Part shown: positions 53,656 to 62,627 of the stretch, piece after piece | Numbering within the stretch: position 1 is the first letter of the stretch | How the letters are laid out: every line of letters starts with the position of its first letter | DNA from: Hyphomicrobiaceae bacterium | GTDB lineage: Bacteria; Pseudomonadota; Alphaproteobacteria; Rhizobiales; Devosiaceae | Direction of reading: 5' to 3' | Assembly (NCBI GenBank): GCA_020638095.1 | Contig: JACKJF010000003.1 | Span: forward strand, 558,001-622,000 | Length of the DNA: 64,000 bases | The notes under the pieces: model-generated | The model's database searches: none | Seen by the model: the letters and a program-made list of their open reading frames with translations, nothing else | Told to the model about the DNA's origin: nothing | Program-made: the position numbers and the translations under genes

Positions 53656-53688
53656 GGCCTATATAGGCCGCTTTGGCTGCGAGCCAAA
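53656..53688 (-). promoter_or_regulatory. Exporter operon promoter with two palindromes
   Basis: On the reverse strand TTGGCT, 16 bases, TATATA. TTTGGCT-gcg-AGCCAAA (53672-53688) covers the -35, and GGCCTATATAGGCC (53656-53669) contains the -10. Both are perfect palindromes, so they are likely regulator sites. The remaining 86 bp up to the RTX stop hold no gene. Confidence 0.55.
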
Positions 53689-53774
53689 CCCCGGGATTTC
53701 ACTTTGTCGCCGAAACCTCAACCTCCTGCCCGGTATCCGATCAGGCGATCCAGCAGGTCCGGGGCATCTTTCGA

Positions 53775-55397
53775 TCAGATCAGGATGTCGCTGCCATCGA
53801 GTTGTGCGAGATCGATCCCCTTGGCGATGATTGTCGTGCCCTTGTCGACGAATTTGACCTTATGATTGTGCGCCCCGCCCGCATCGTTGAAATGGTTGAG
53901 CGCGGCCGCCTTGTTGGCATAGCCGAATGCCGAAAGGTCGATCTTGTCGTGCTCGTTCTGAAAGTCGGTGATCGTCGTCGTGTTCTCGTTCTTCTTGAAG
54001 GTGAACCGGTCGTTGCCCTGGTTGCCGGTCGCTTGATCGGTGCCCTTGCCGGTCAGGATCGTGTCGTTGCCCCGCCCGCCCACGACCACGTCATTGCCGC
54101 CCTTCGACTTGATGACATCGTTGCCGTTCTTGCCGTTGACCTCGTCGCGGCCATTGTCGCCATTAATCGTGTTGGCGCCGTTCGTGCCGGTGCGGACCGA
54201 CCCCACATCGATGATCCGGCCCATTGCCGCCTGCCCGTCGCCATCCTTGCTGGCGTCGTTCGTGGTCCAGGCGACCATCACCTGACCGTTGCGCATGGTG
54301 GTGATCACCGGTTCGGCCTCGTTCGCCGACGTCGTCTTGTTGATCAGGAATTCATTGCCATAGGCGCTGCCGTTCTGGTTGAAGATGCGCCCCTTGATTT
54401 CGACACCGCCCGCGCCGCCGTCCTGCGAGGTCCAGACCATCATGAAGCGGCCGTCGTTCAGCACCGTGATGGCGACGTCGCTCTGGTTGCCCGCGCCGAC
54501 ATTGCTGATCACCTTGGAAGCGCCGACGGGGTTTCCGTCCTGCTTGAAGAGACGAAACATTACCGAATCGCCGAAACCGTCTTCGGCATTGTCCGAATTC
54601 CAGGCCACCACGAAGCGGCCGTTATTGAGCGCGGCGATCGCCGGTGTGTCCTGTATGCCGGACAATGCGTCGATGCTGTTGATTGTGACTTCGGACTGGA
54701 CCTCGGTGAAGTTCGTGTCAAACAACCGGGCCTTGATATTGGTCGAGGTCGTCCAGGCGCTCATGATGACGCCGTTCTTGTTGGTCGCCGCAACGCCGCC
54801 CGTCTGCGTTCCAATGGTCTGGGAATTCGCCGTGATATTGTTCGAAAATCCCGCCGACGCACCAACGATCGTATAAAGGTTCATCCGCACATCGACGTCG
54901 CCCGTTGCCGCCGAAATCCAGCTGAACCCGTATTTCGTGCTGCTGATGTTGAAGAGATAGGGCATCGCCTGCGTGCCGCTCGTGTCACCCGTCTGGTTGA
55001 CCTGAGCCGAACCGCCTATGGCCGCGCCGTTGGCGGAAAAGCGGGTCATGCGCACCGATTCCGAACTGCCGTCGCCACTCGGGCCGTCCACATGCGTCCA
55101 GGCGACAATGAAACCGCCGTCTGCCAGCGCCACAACGGAGGGGTCACGCTGATCGCCGGTTTCCGGATCGTTGGCGATGCTCTCGGAAATGGTCGGCGCC
55201 CCCGATGCATTGAAGATCTGGAACTTGACCGAGGTTCCGCCCGCATCGCCGCCCAGCGAGGGATTCGCATAGTCATTCGTCCACGCGGCGACGACTTTGC
55301 CGTTGTTGAGCGTCGTCAGGGTCGGCGCATGCTGGTCGCTGATGCCGGGTCCATCGTCCAGGACGAATTCGGTTTTCTTCTTGATCTTGATTGTCAT
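53775..55397 (-). CDS. Secreted RTX-repeat protein with beta-propeller-like repeats
   Basis: A 540-residue protein. Residues 15-400 carry about seven repeats with the pattern (D/A)x-VVAL-x-(N/D)GxFVVAW-T (for example ALADGGFIVAWTHVDG, ALNNGRFVVAWNSDN, VLNDGRFMMVWTSQD, TMRNGQVMVAWTTND), which suggests a propeller. RTX nonapeptides follow at about 410-470 (GKNGNDVIKSKGGNDVVVGGRGNDTI), and a C-terminal secretion tail ends DILI. No Sec signal. Binding/adhesion or an enzymatic role is unknown. MTIKIKKK with ggagg upstream is the chosen start. Confidence 0.8.
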   Translation of the reverse strand: MTIKIKKKTEFVLDDGPGISDQHAPTLTTLNNGKVVAAWTNDYANPSLGGDAGGTSVKFQIFNASGAPTISESIANDPETGDQRDPSVVALADGGFIVAWTHVDGPSGDGSSESVRMTRFSANGAAIGGSAQVNQTGDTSGTQAMPYLFNISSTKYGFSWISAATGDVDVRMNLYTIVGASAGFSNNITANSQTIGTQTGGVAATNKNGVIMSAWTTSTNIKARLFDTNFTEVQSEVTINSIDALSGIQDTPAIAALNNGRFVVAWNSDNAEDGFGDSVMFRLFKQDGNPVGASKVISNVGAGNQSDVAITVLNDGRFMMVWTSQDGGAGGVEIKGRIFNQNGSAYGNEFLINKTTSANEAEPVITTMRNGQVMVAWTTNDASKDGDGQAAMGRIIDVGSVRTGTNGANTINGDNGRDEVNGKNGNDVIKSKGGNDVVVGGRGNDTILTGKGTDQATGNQGNDRFTFKKNENTTTITDFQNEHDKIDLSAFGYANKAAALNHFNDAGGAHNHKVKFVDKGTTIIAKGIDLAQLDGSDILI

Positions 55398-55500
55398 TGC
55401 ATCCTCCGACCTTGGCGCCAAACGCGCCATGCCCGGACAGATGAATTGCCGCCGGGCGCGTCGGTTAAGAAAGGATGAATGAAAGCTCCGGGTCCATACA

Positions 55501-55517
55501 CCATTTGGGGTAAATGG
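55501..55517. promoter_or_regulatory. Inverted repeat upstream of the RTX gene
   Basis: CCATTT, five bases, AAATGG, about 105 bp before the RTX start. The surrounding 55398-55611 contains no convincing gene; function unverified. Confidence 0.35.
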
Positions 55518-55611
55518 CGCCCGAATGCTGAGACTTCTTCAGTAAATCGCGAAGCTTTGATAGGTTGAGGGGGCGCGGAGCCGCTCCGCCTTGCACCCTT
55601 GTTGCTGGACG

Positions 55612-55644
55612 AAAACAAAAGGCCGGTCCTGTCGGGCCGGCCTT
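55612..55644 (-). terminator. Intrinsic terminator of the peroxiredoxin gene
   Basis: On the reverse strand a 10-bp stem (AAGGCCGGYC-type arms, one wobble) with a 6-base loop is followed by TTTTGTTTT. It lies 30 bp after the peroxiredoxin stop. Confidence 0.8.
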
Positions 55645-55673
55645 CTGCAGAAATTTGTAGTAGGCAATCCGTC

Positions 55674-56300
55674 CTAGATTTGCGTCATGCGCAAATAGGG
55701 GCGTTTCGTCTCGAAACCCTGCGGGAACTTCACCTTTGCCGCCTCGTTGTCGACCGAAAGCGGGATGATGACTTTCTCGCCCGGCACCCAGTCGGCGGGC
55801 AGGGCAACGGTCTTGGCATCGGCCGTCTGCAGCGCGTCGATGACGCGGAGAATTTCATCGAAATTGCGGCCCACATTCATCGGGTAGGTGAGGGTCAGCC
55901 GCACCTTCTTCTTCGGATCGATGATGAAGACCGACCGGACGGCCTCGGTCGCATTGGTTTCCGGATGGATCATACCGTAAAGGGTTGCGACCTCGCGCAA
56001 TGTATCGCCGATGATCGGGAACTGGAGATCGGTCGACTGCGTCTCGTTCACGTCCTTGATCCAGCCGAGATGTTCCTGGGCGGAGTCGGTCGAAAGACCA
56101 AGCGGCTTGACGTTGCGTTTAGCGAATTCGTCCGCCAGCTGCGCGGTGCGGCCCATTTCGGTGGTGCAAACCGGCGTGTAGTCGGCAGGGTGCGAGAAGA
56201 AGAAGACCCAGCTGTCGCCGGCCCATTCATGAAAACTGATCGTGCCGAGCTGCGTTTCGGCGGTGAAGTCGGGGGCGATCTGCCCGATGCGGATTGTCAT
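55674..56300 (-). CDS. 1-Cys peroxiredoxin (Prx6-like)
   Basis: A 208-residue thiol peroxidase reducing hydrogen peroxide and organic peroxides. The catalytic site is the PVCTTEMG motif with Cys45, the only cysteine in the protein, so it is a 1-Cys type. The long C-terminal Prx domain (WVPGEKVIIPLSVDNEAAKVKFPQGF) matches the Prx6 subgroup. It is divergent from the LuxR-type gene. A 7-bp hairpin (56324-56340) lies in its leader. Confidence 0.93.
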   Translation of the reverse strand: MTIRIGQIAPDFTAETQLGTISFHEWAGDSWVFFFSHPADYTPVCTTEMGRTAQLADEFAKRNVKPLGLSTDSAQEHLGWIKDVNETQSTDLQFPIIGDTLREVATLYGMIHPETNATEAVRSVFIIDPKKKVRLTLTYPMNVGRNFDEILRVIDALQTADAKTVALPADWVPGEKVIIPLSVDNEAAKVKFPQGFETKRPYLRMTQI

Positions 56301-56649
56301 TGTCTGGCTCCTTGAGCATGAAAAGGCGCAGCTTGCGCCTCGCGTTCACCAGCGATGTATTCATGCATCGGCGGGCTTTCAACCGCCCGCCAAGTGCCTG
56401 CGGCAATTTCGCAAAACTATTGTCTGGATGAACTCCAGTGGGGCACGGCTTGGCGCGAATTCGCCGATTCTTGGAACGGCGGAATGCCGCTCGCCTGCGG
56501 CCCAGGACTGAAAATATCAACTTGCCCATTTTCGAGGATGGACTTAAAAAACTCTGGCCTCAATCTGGTCTGTCGCGGCAGCGGACCTGATCGACTTAAA
56601 TAGATTCATCAATTCTATAGCTTTATTTGTTGTGTTGGGGGGTGTGCAA
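56301..56649. other. Intergenic region between the peroxiredoxin and the LuxR-type gene
   Basis: A hairpin AGGCGCA-gct-TGCGCCT (56324-56340) lies near the peroxiredoxin start. The end near 56590-56630 is AT-rich, with candidate -10-like patches (TATAG at 56616). No protein-like frame is convincing, and I could not single out an OxyR site. Confidence 0.4.
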
Positions 56650-57783
56650 TTGAGCCTGACCGCGGACGACGTGAGTGAGTTGACCGCGCTGATCTACGCC
56701 GCGGCGCTTGATCCCGCCAAATGGAACCATTTGCTCGACCGGGTTGCTCAGAAGGCAGATGGTGTGCGCACACAATTGTTCGGCCAGGACTTCGAATCCG
56801 GATTGCACCTCGGCATAATCTATTCCGGCTACGATCCCGCCGGCATGGAGTCGTTCGGAGCCTACTACCACGCCTTCAACGACTGGGCCAAAGGCTTCAT
56901 CAAGTTCGACGCGGGCATCCCGCTCTCTGCCGAACAGATGTGTGCACGCGATGAGCTGGAAAAGGGCGAGTTCTACAACGATTGGGTCCGCAAGCAGGAC
57001 GATATCGTCGCTGGCGGCGGCATGATGATCTACAAGGATGAAAGCCGCATGTTCGCCTTCGGCGGCAATATCCGCCGCCGGGACGAAACGCGGGAAGGCG
57101 AGTGGATGGAACTTGTGGCGCTCCTCGGCCCCCATTTCCGTCAGGCCTTCGAAATCAGCCGCAAGCTTTCCGGCATGAGCATCGAAGCCCTTGCAAACGC
57201 CGAGGCGGGCGCGCGGCAAACCGCCGTTCTGCTCATCGACGGGAACGGCCTGGTTCTTTATGCCAACCCGGCTGCCGAGGCTTTGTCGGCGCGGGGCAGT
57301 CCGATCGCGATCGGAACCAACCGCGCGGCAAAAGCCGCCGACCCGGCCCTTGCCCAGACGCTCGAGCGCGCCCGTGTCGCGCTTGCCGAAAACCTGCCCC
57401 TGCCGCCGGTCCAGTTCCGTTTCGGCAGCGGCGATCGCGCATTCGATTGCCACATTGCCGTGGTCAATCCGGCCGACATCGCCGACCTCCGCATCAGCCT
57501 TCTGACTGACCTCGGCGCGCCCTGCCTGCTTCTCACCCTCAGCCCGCCCGCGCCGGGCGGAGACGCGCTCGATGCGCTTTGCCGCCGCCACGGCCTCACC
57601 ATTGCCGAATGCGCGGTTCTGCGCCAGTTCGCGGCCGGCATCCGTCCCGATATCATCGCGGAAAGCCGCGCCACCAGCCTGACCACGGTGCGCAACCAGA
57701 TCAAGTCGATCATGGCCAAGACCGAAACCCACCGGCAAAGCGATCTCCTGCGCCTTGTCATGGCCGCCCGCGAACGGACCTGA
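56650..57783 (+). CDS. LuxR-type helix-turn-helix transcriptional regulator
   Basis: A 377-residue protein with a C-terminal GerE-like helix-turn-helix. HGLTIAECAVLRQFAAGIRPDIIAESRATSLTTVRNQIKSIMAKTETHRQSDLLRLV (about residues 320-372) shows the LuxR pattern. The N-terminal 300 residues include a PAS-like stretch near 205-225 (AVLLIDGNGLVLYANPAAEAL), so it may sense a small molecule or redox state. Starts are ambiguous: GTG 56632, GTG 56644 or TTG 56650; the last has a GGGGGG Shine-Dalgarno. Divergent from the peroxiredoxin, but regulation of it is only a guess. Confidence 0.75.
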   Translation: MSLTADDVSELTALIYAAALDPAKWNHLLDRVAQKADGVRTQLFGQDFESGLHLGIIYSGYDPAGMESFGAYYHAFNDWAKGFIKFDAGIPLSAEQMCARDELEKGEFYNDWVRKQDDIVAGGGMMIYKDESRMFAFGGNIRRRDETREGEWMELVALLGPHFRQAFEISRKLSGMSIEALANAEAGARQTAVLLIDGNGLVLYANPAAEALSARGSPIAIGTNRAAKAADPALAQTLERARVALAENLPLPPVQFRFGSGDRAFDCHIAVVNPADIADLRISLLTDLGAPCLLLTLSPPAPGGDALDALCRRHGLTIAECAVLRQFAAGIRPDIIAESRATSLTTVRNQIKSIMAKTETHRQSDLLRLVMAARERT

Positions 57784-57868
57784 TCTGAAAGGTTCGCTTC
57801 TTTCCCTCGCCCGCGCCAGCCGCTAAGCTCTGCCCTCAATCGAATCTCAGGCCGCCGGAGCCCCTGCC

Positions 57869-60754
57869 ATGCATCTCGTTCTCGTCGACGGCTCGACCTT
57901 CATCTTTCGCGCCTATCATGCCCTGCCGCCGCTGACCCGCAAGTCCGACGGCCTGCCGGTCGGCGCCGTCTCGGGCTTCTGCAACATGCTCTACAAGCTC
58001 GTCGATGATCTGAAGGGCGACGACGCGCCGACCCACATGGCGGTCATCTTCGATTATTCCGGCAAGTCGTTCCGCAACCAGTTCTATCCCGAATACAAGG
58101 CCCACCGCCCCGAAGCGCCCGAAGACCTGGTTCCCCAGTTCCCCCTGACCCGCGACGCAACCCGCGCCTTTTCCATTCCCTGCATCGAGCAGGAAGGATT
58201 CGAGGCCGACGACATCATCGCGACCTATACGACCCTAGCGCAACAGGCCGGCGGCCGGGTGACCGTGGTTTCGACCGACAAGGACCTGATGCAATTGATC
58301 GATGATCAGGGCAGGGTCAGGCTGCTCGATACCCTCAAGAACAAGTGGATCGGCCCGGACGAGGTGATGGAAAAGTTCGGCGTTCTGCCAAACAAGGTCA
58401 TCGAGGTCCAGTCGCTCGCCGGCGACAGTGTCGACAATGTGCCGGGCGTGCCGGGCATCGGCTACAAGACCGCCGCCCAGCTCATCGGCGAATATGGCGA
58501 TCTTGAAAACCTTCTCGCCCATGCCGGCGAGATCAAGCAGCAGAAGCGCCGCGAAAGCCTGATCGAATTTGCCGAACAGGCCCGCATTTCCAAGCGCCTG
58601 GTGACCCTGAAGACCGACGTGCCGGTCGAACTTCCGCTCGACGATCTTGTCCGCCAGCCAATCGAGGCAGGAACCCTCATCCCCTTCCTCAAGGCCATGG
58701 AATTCGGCTCGTTCCTGCGGCGCATCGCGGCCCTGATCGATGCCGACCCCAACGCTTTCGAGGCAGATGCGTCTCTTGCCGCCGAAAATGCCAGCGGCGA
58801 CGCGACCACCGCCGAACCCGCCGCCAATCACGGCGTCGCTTCGTCCTCCGATGACGGGCCCGAGGTGCACGCCGAACGGATGCATGAAAAGATCAAGGCC
58901 ATTCCGGTCGACCTCGACGCCTACGAAATCGTCCGCGACGCGGAGGCGCTCAGGGCCTGGGTCGCGGCGATCTATGACAAGGGTCTTGTCGCGGTCGATA
59001 CCGAAACCACCGGCCTCGACAATCAGCAGGCCGACCTGGTCGGCATCTGCCTTGCAACCGAGCCGGGCAGGGCCTGTTATGTGCCTGTCGGCCACACCAA
59101 GGGCGCCGGCGATCTTCTGTCCGAGGGCGGGCCGGCCGAGGGCCAGATGGACCTCATCGAGGCCATTGCCATTCTCAAACCCGTGCTCGAAGACCCCTCG
59201 ATCCTCAAGATCCTACAGAACGCCAAATACGATTACGGCATGTTCACCCGTTATGGCGTCACGCTCTTCCCCATCGATGACACGATGCTGATGAGCTACG
59301 CCGTCGATGGCGCCCGCGGCAACGGCATGGATGCGCTCTCCGAACTCTGGCTCGGCCATACCCCGATCAGCTTCAAGGAGCTGGCCGGCACCGGCAAGAA
59401 CCAGAAGACCTTCGATCAGCTCGAGATCGGTGAGGCGGCCCGCTACGCCGCCGAGGACGCCGATGTCACCCTGAGGCTCTGGCACGTTCTGAAGCCCCGC
59501 CTCGTGCCCAACAATGCGGTGACCGTCTACGAGACGCTCGAACGCCCGCTGATCCCGGTTCTGGCGCGGATGGAAGCGCGTGGCGTCATCGTCGACAGGC
59601 AAATTCTCGCCCGCCTTTCCGGCGATTTCGCCCAGCGCGCCGGCGCGCTCGAGGAGCAGGCCTACGAGGAAGCGGGGGAGAAGTTCAACCTCGGCTCACC
59701 CAAGCAGCTCGGCGACATCCTCTTCGGCAAAATGGGGCTCGAGGGCGGCACCAAGACCAAGACCGGCCAATGGGCGACCGGCGCCTCGACCCTCGACGAT
59801 CTCGCGGCCAACGGCGTGCCGCTCGCCAAAACCCTCCTCGAATGGCGCGGCGTCACCAAGCTCAAATCGACCTATACCGACGCGCTGCAGGACTACATCA
59901 ACCCCCATACCGGCCGTGTTCACACCTCCTATCATCAGGCTTCGGTCGCGACCGGCCGCCTCGCTTCGACCGACCCGAACCTGCAGAACATTCCCGTGCG
60001 CACCGAGGATGGCCGCAAGATCCGCACCGCCTTCGTCGCCGCCCCGGGCATGAAGCTGATCTCGGCCGACTATTCCCAGATTGAACTCCGCGTCCTCGCC
60101 CATATTGCCGATATTCAGGCCCTCAAGGACGCGTTCGAGGAAGGCCTCGACATTCACGCCATGACGGCGAGCGAAATGTTCAATACCCCCATCGAGGGCA
60201 TGGACCCGATGGTTCGGCGCCGCGCCAAGGCCATCAATTTCGGCATCATCTACGGCATTTCTGCCTTCGGGCTCGCCAACCAGCTCGGCATTCCGCGGCA
60301 GGAGGCGGGCGACTATATCAAGGCCTATTTCGAGCGTTTCCCCGGCATCAGGGACTATATGGAAGAGCAGAAGCGCAAGGTGCACGCGCAGGGCTATGTC
60401 GAGACGATTTTCGGCCGCAAGATTCCCTTCGAGGACGCCAATTCGAGCAATCCCCAGCACCGCGCCTTTGTCGAACGCGCCTCCATCAACGCGCCGATCC
60501 AGGGCTCGGCCGCCGACATCATCCGCCGCGCCATGATCCGCATGGAGGCCTCCCTCGCCAAACAAAAGGTCGAGGCGGCCATGCTGTTGCAGGTCCACGA
60601 CGAGCTGATCTTCGAAACCGCCGACAGCGAGGTCGACCGGGCCATCCCCGTCATCCAGCAGGTGATGGAACAGGCCACCGAACCGGCCCTCAAACTCACC
60701 GTCCCCCTTAAGGTCGACGCCCACGCCGCCCAGAACTGGGATGAGGCGCACTAG
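57869..60754 (+). CDS. polA: DNA polymerase I
   Basis: A 961-residue Family A polymerase for repair and Okazaki-fragment processing. It has a 5' nuclease domain (1-300, with LVDGSTFIFRAYHALP and GIGYKTAAQLI) and a 3'-5' exonuclease domain with Asp377/Glu379 in AVDTETTGLD, so proofreading is likely active. The polymerase domain carries SADYSQIELRVLAHI, RRRAKAINFGIIYG and LLQVHDELIFE. The linker (310-345) is rich in Ala and Glu and variable. GCCCC-AAA-GGGGC follows the stop by 8 bases. Confidence 0.97.
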   Translation: MHLVLVDGSTFIFRAYHALPPLTRKSDGLPVGAVSGFCNMLYKLVDDLKGDDAPTHMAVIFDYSGKSFRNQFYPEYKAHRPEAPEDLVPQFPLTRDATRAFSIPCIEQEGFEADDIIATYTTLAQQAGGRVTVVSTDKDLMQLIDDQGRVRLLDTLKNKWIGPDEVMEKFGVLPNKVIEVQSLAGDSVDNVPGVPGIGYKTAAQLIGEYGDLENLLAHAGEIKQQKRRESLIEFAEQARISKRLVTLKTDVPVELPLDDLVRQPIEAGTLIPFLKAMEFGSFLRRIAALIDADPNAFEADASLAAENASGDATTAEPAANHGVASSSDDGPEVHAERMHEKIKAIPVDLDAYEIVRDAEALRAWVAAIYDKGLVAVDTETTGLDNQQADLVGICLATEPGRACYVPVGHTKGAGDLLSEGGPAEGQMDLIEAIAILKPVLEDPSILKILQNAKYDYGMFTRYGVTLFPIDDTMLMSYAVDGARGNGMDALSELWLGHTPISFKELAGTGKNQKTFDQLEIGEAARYAAEDADVTLRLWHVLKPRLVPNNAVTVYETLERPLIPVLARMEARGVIVDRQILARLSGDFAQRAGALEEQAYEEAGEKFNLGSPKQLGDILFGKMGLEGGTKTKTGQWATGASTLDDLAANGVPLAKTLLEWRGVTKLKSTYTDALQDYINPHTGRVHTSYHQASVATGRLASTDPNLQNIPVRTEDGRKIRTAFVAAPGMKLISADYSQIELRVLAHIADIQALKDAFEEGLDIHAMTASEMFNTPIEGMDPMVRRRAKAINFGIIYGISAFGLANQLGIPRQEAGDYIKAYFERFPGIRDYMEEQKRKVHAQGYVETIFGRKIPFEDANSSNPQHRAFVERASINAPIQGSAADIIRRAMIRMEASLAKQKVEAAMLLQVHDELIFETADSEVDRAIPVIQQVMEQATEPALKLTVPLKVDAHAAQNWDEAH

Positions 60755-60762
60755 TGAGAAGC

Positions 60763-60798
60763 GCCCCAAAGGGGCAAATCAGTCCGGTGGACTGATTT
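60763..60798. repeat. Tandem hairpins after polA, including TCAGTCC-GGT-GGACTGA copy 2
   Basis: GCCCC-aaa-GGGGC (60763-60775) is followed directly by arms AAATCAGTCC/GGACTGATTT with a GGT loop (60776-60798). The second hairpin shares its core with the copy before rimP at 29709-29734. It may act as a transcript 3' end; no T-run follows. Confidence 0.65.
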
Positions 60799-61766
60799 GA
60801 GCGCCGAACGCCGGAGAGCTATGCTCGAGGGCCGGGTTGCCAGAACAAGTGCGAAGCGGTTTTTCGTTTCGGCGACGCGACCACTCTTAAAAGGCAAACG
60901 ACGGCGGAGCCGGAAAATGGTGCCGGCGGCACCATTTTAATGCAGCTAGGCCACGAGACCCATGGTCGAGTGGCGAGGGTGGCAATCACTGAAACCAACC
61001 TCTCCCTCCCCACATGGGAGAGAGAAGTTGCGCAGCAGCACGGTTGGCCCCCTCAATTTCCAACCGATTGACGCTGCCTAGCCCTCATGGTGAGCCTGTC
61101 GAACCACGAGGGCGCTCGCTCTGGGTCAGACGAGCGGGTTCAAAAAAACAGCCTCGATCCTTCGACAGGCTCAGGATGAGGTCAAAGATGGTCTGGCGCA
61201 AGTTCAGCGAAATCCGCTTTCAAAAAAGTTGGCGCCACTCCATTCCTGTGTCGTCCCGCATCAATGGAGATGATGCGATTTTCACAATCTCAAGCCTCAT
61301 CCAGAGCAGGGTCAAGTCTTTCGTCTTGGGCTTATCGAAGCCAATTCCTGAACTTGTCGAGGCCCTTCATCCTGAGCTTGTCGAAGGACGAAGGGCCGTC
61401 CCTCAATAAAAACTAATCCCCGCTCCCCAAAACCACCCCACAATCCCGGCCAGAACCCCGCACCGGGCGCAGGCGCACGAGTGCTTGGCGGGGTCGGACC
61501 GGTGAGACGTCACGTCGGTGGCGGTCTGGTCAGCGCCTTACACCCTCGTCATTCCGGCGCATGCCGGAATCCATTGAACCGTTCCTTTGACTGGGAATTT
61601 CCTTGTTTGAAGGTGACGCGCACAAGAACTCAGTCACAGAGACGGTGCCCCGCCAAATGGACCCCGGCCTTCGCCAGGGTGACGAATGAGGGCAAGAACA
61701 GAACCCGCGCTGTCATGGCTCCAGGGCCGGGTCCTCACATCTTCACGGCGCGCGCTTCTGCGCTGA
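60799..61766. repeat. Repeat-rich intergenic region with six palindromic elements
   Basis: Palindromes: 61082-61112 (CCCTC...GAGGG around GGT/ACC arms), 61157-61178 (inverted TCCTGAGCCTGTCGAAGGA core), 61361-61397 (GGCCCTTC...GAAGGGCC, same core), 61551-61570 (ATTCCGGC/GCCGGAAT) and 61661-61680 (ACCCcGGC/GCCaGGGT). A degenerate sixth copy may lie at 61331-61361. I see no gene-like frame. The set resembles common dispersed repeats of alphaproteobacterial intergenic DNA. Confidence 0.65.
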
Positions 61767-62423
61767 TCAGTCGATCCGCGGAATGGTTTCCTGGTTCTGC
61801 GGCGCCCCGAAGTAGATGCAACCCTCAAGGCTCATATCATCGCAATATTTGCCGCGGCAATGCAGTCCCGTTGGCAGCAATCTGATATCGACCTGGTAGA
61901 GCGAGCCATAGCCGGGCGGCTCTTCCGAAAACCACGGGGTGCGCACGCAGTTCATGGGACCGGCCACGGTGTTGATATGCACGCAGATCAGGGTGACATT
62001 GTCGCAACGGCTACCGCTGCAGCCGATGCCGACAAGCGCGCTTGGCGCATAAGGGCAGGCCATGCCGCCATTTTCCTCGGAAACCGGCGGCGCGGTAAAA
62101 GTCTCGCCAACCCAGCGCACCGGATTGTAGCTCGGATCGAATATCGCCGCACTGTCGTTGCCGCTGTAATGGCATTCGACGCCGACATTATCGCAATTGT
62201 CGCCCGAGCAGCTCAGCGCATAGGCGTACGAATTTCGCGGACAGACGATTGGCGGATATTCTTCGGACGTGGAGCCCACATAGCCCGGATTAGGGGTGTT
62301 TTGCCCCAACGCCATCGTTGCCATCTGGAACACGGCTACCACGGCCGCGAGCGCGAACATGGCAGCCTTTTTCGCGGCGCGTCGCAATGCGCCGTACTCG
62401 GTCTGACTTTGATGAGCCATCAT
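61767..62423 (-). CDS. Secreted cysteine-rich triple-repeat protein, function unknown
   Basis: A 218-residue protein with an N-terminal hydrophobic segment and a likely signal cut after ALGQ near residue 41. The mature part contains three related Cys modules: LSCSGDNCDNVGVEC, IGCSGSRCDNVTLIC and LHCRGKYCDDMSLEGC, each preceded by a CP-type or hydrophobic strand. The pattern C-x-G-x-x-C-D-(N/D)-(V/M)-x-(V/L)-x-C implies disulfide-linked modules, probably outside the cytoplasm. Similar CxGxxCDN repeats occur in secreted proteins of other bacteria, as I recall. No enzyme motif is seen. Confidence 0.75.
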   Translation of the reverse strand: MMAHQSQTEYGALRRAAKKAAMFALAAVVAVFQMATMALGQNTPNPGYVGSTSEEYPPIVCPRNSYAYALSCSGDNCDNVGVECHYSGNDSAAIFDPSYNPVRWVGETFTAPPVSEENGGMACPYAPSALVGIGCSGSRCDNVTLICVHINTVAGPMNCVRTPWFSEEPPGYGSLYQVDIRLLPTGLHCRGKYCDDMSLEGCIYFGAPQNQETIPRID

Positions 62424-62627
62424 GCCCCTCCCTTCTCTGGTGGAAGGGCATATTCCGGTTTCGGCACCTCATGCCTCCACCTGCCTTTTCAGTTTCGCGC
62501 AGACACTGCCGCGCGCCTTGATCCATCGCAAACTGGCCGCAGAGTCGGGACCTACAGCAGGTCACGAGATCTCAGAGGCCTTGGGGCAGCGCGATTGGAA
62601 GTGCGATACAGAATCCGAGCGGACCTC
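62424..62627. other. Intergenic region before the cysteine-rich gene
   Basis: A small inverted repeat CCCTTC-n7-GAAGGG (62430-62448) lies just upstream of the cysteine-rich gene and overlaps its GA-rich ribosome-binding region. Nothing else recognisable; no T-rich terminator is visible. Confidence 0.35.

Noticed and set aside
53673..55478. Long forward frame opposite the RTX gene (601 codons)
   Set aside because: Repetitive composition is the mirror of the RTX repeats; the reverse strand has a Shine-Dalgarno, repeats and a secretion tail.
60755..61766. CRISPR array
   Set aside because: The repeats are palindromic, unequal in length and irregularly spaced, with no uniform spacers and no cas genes.
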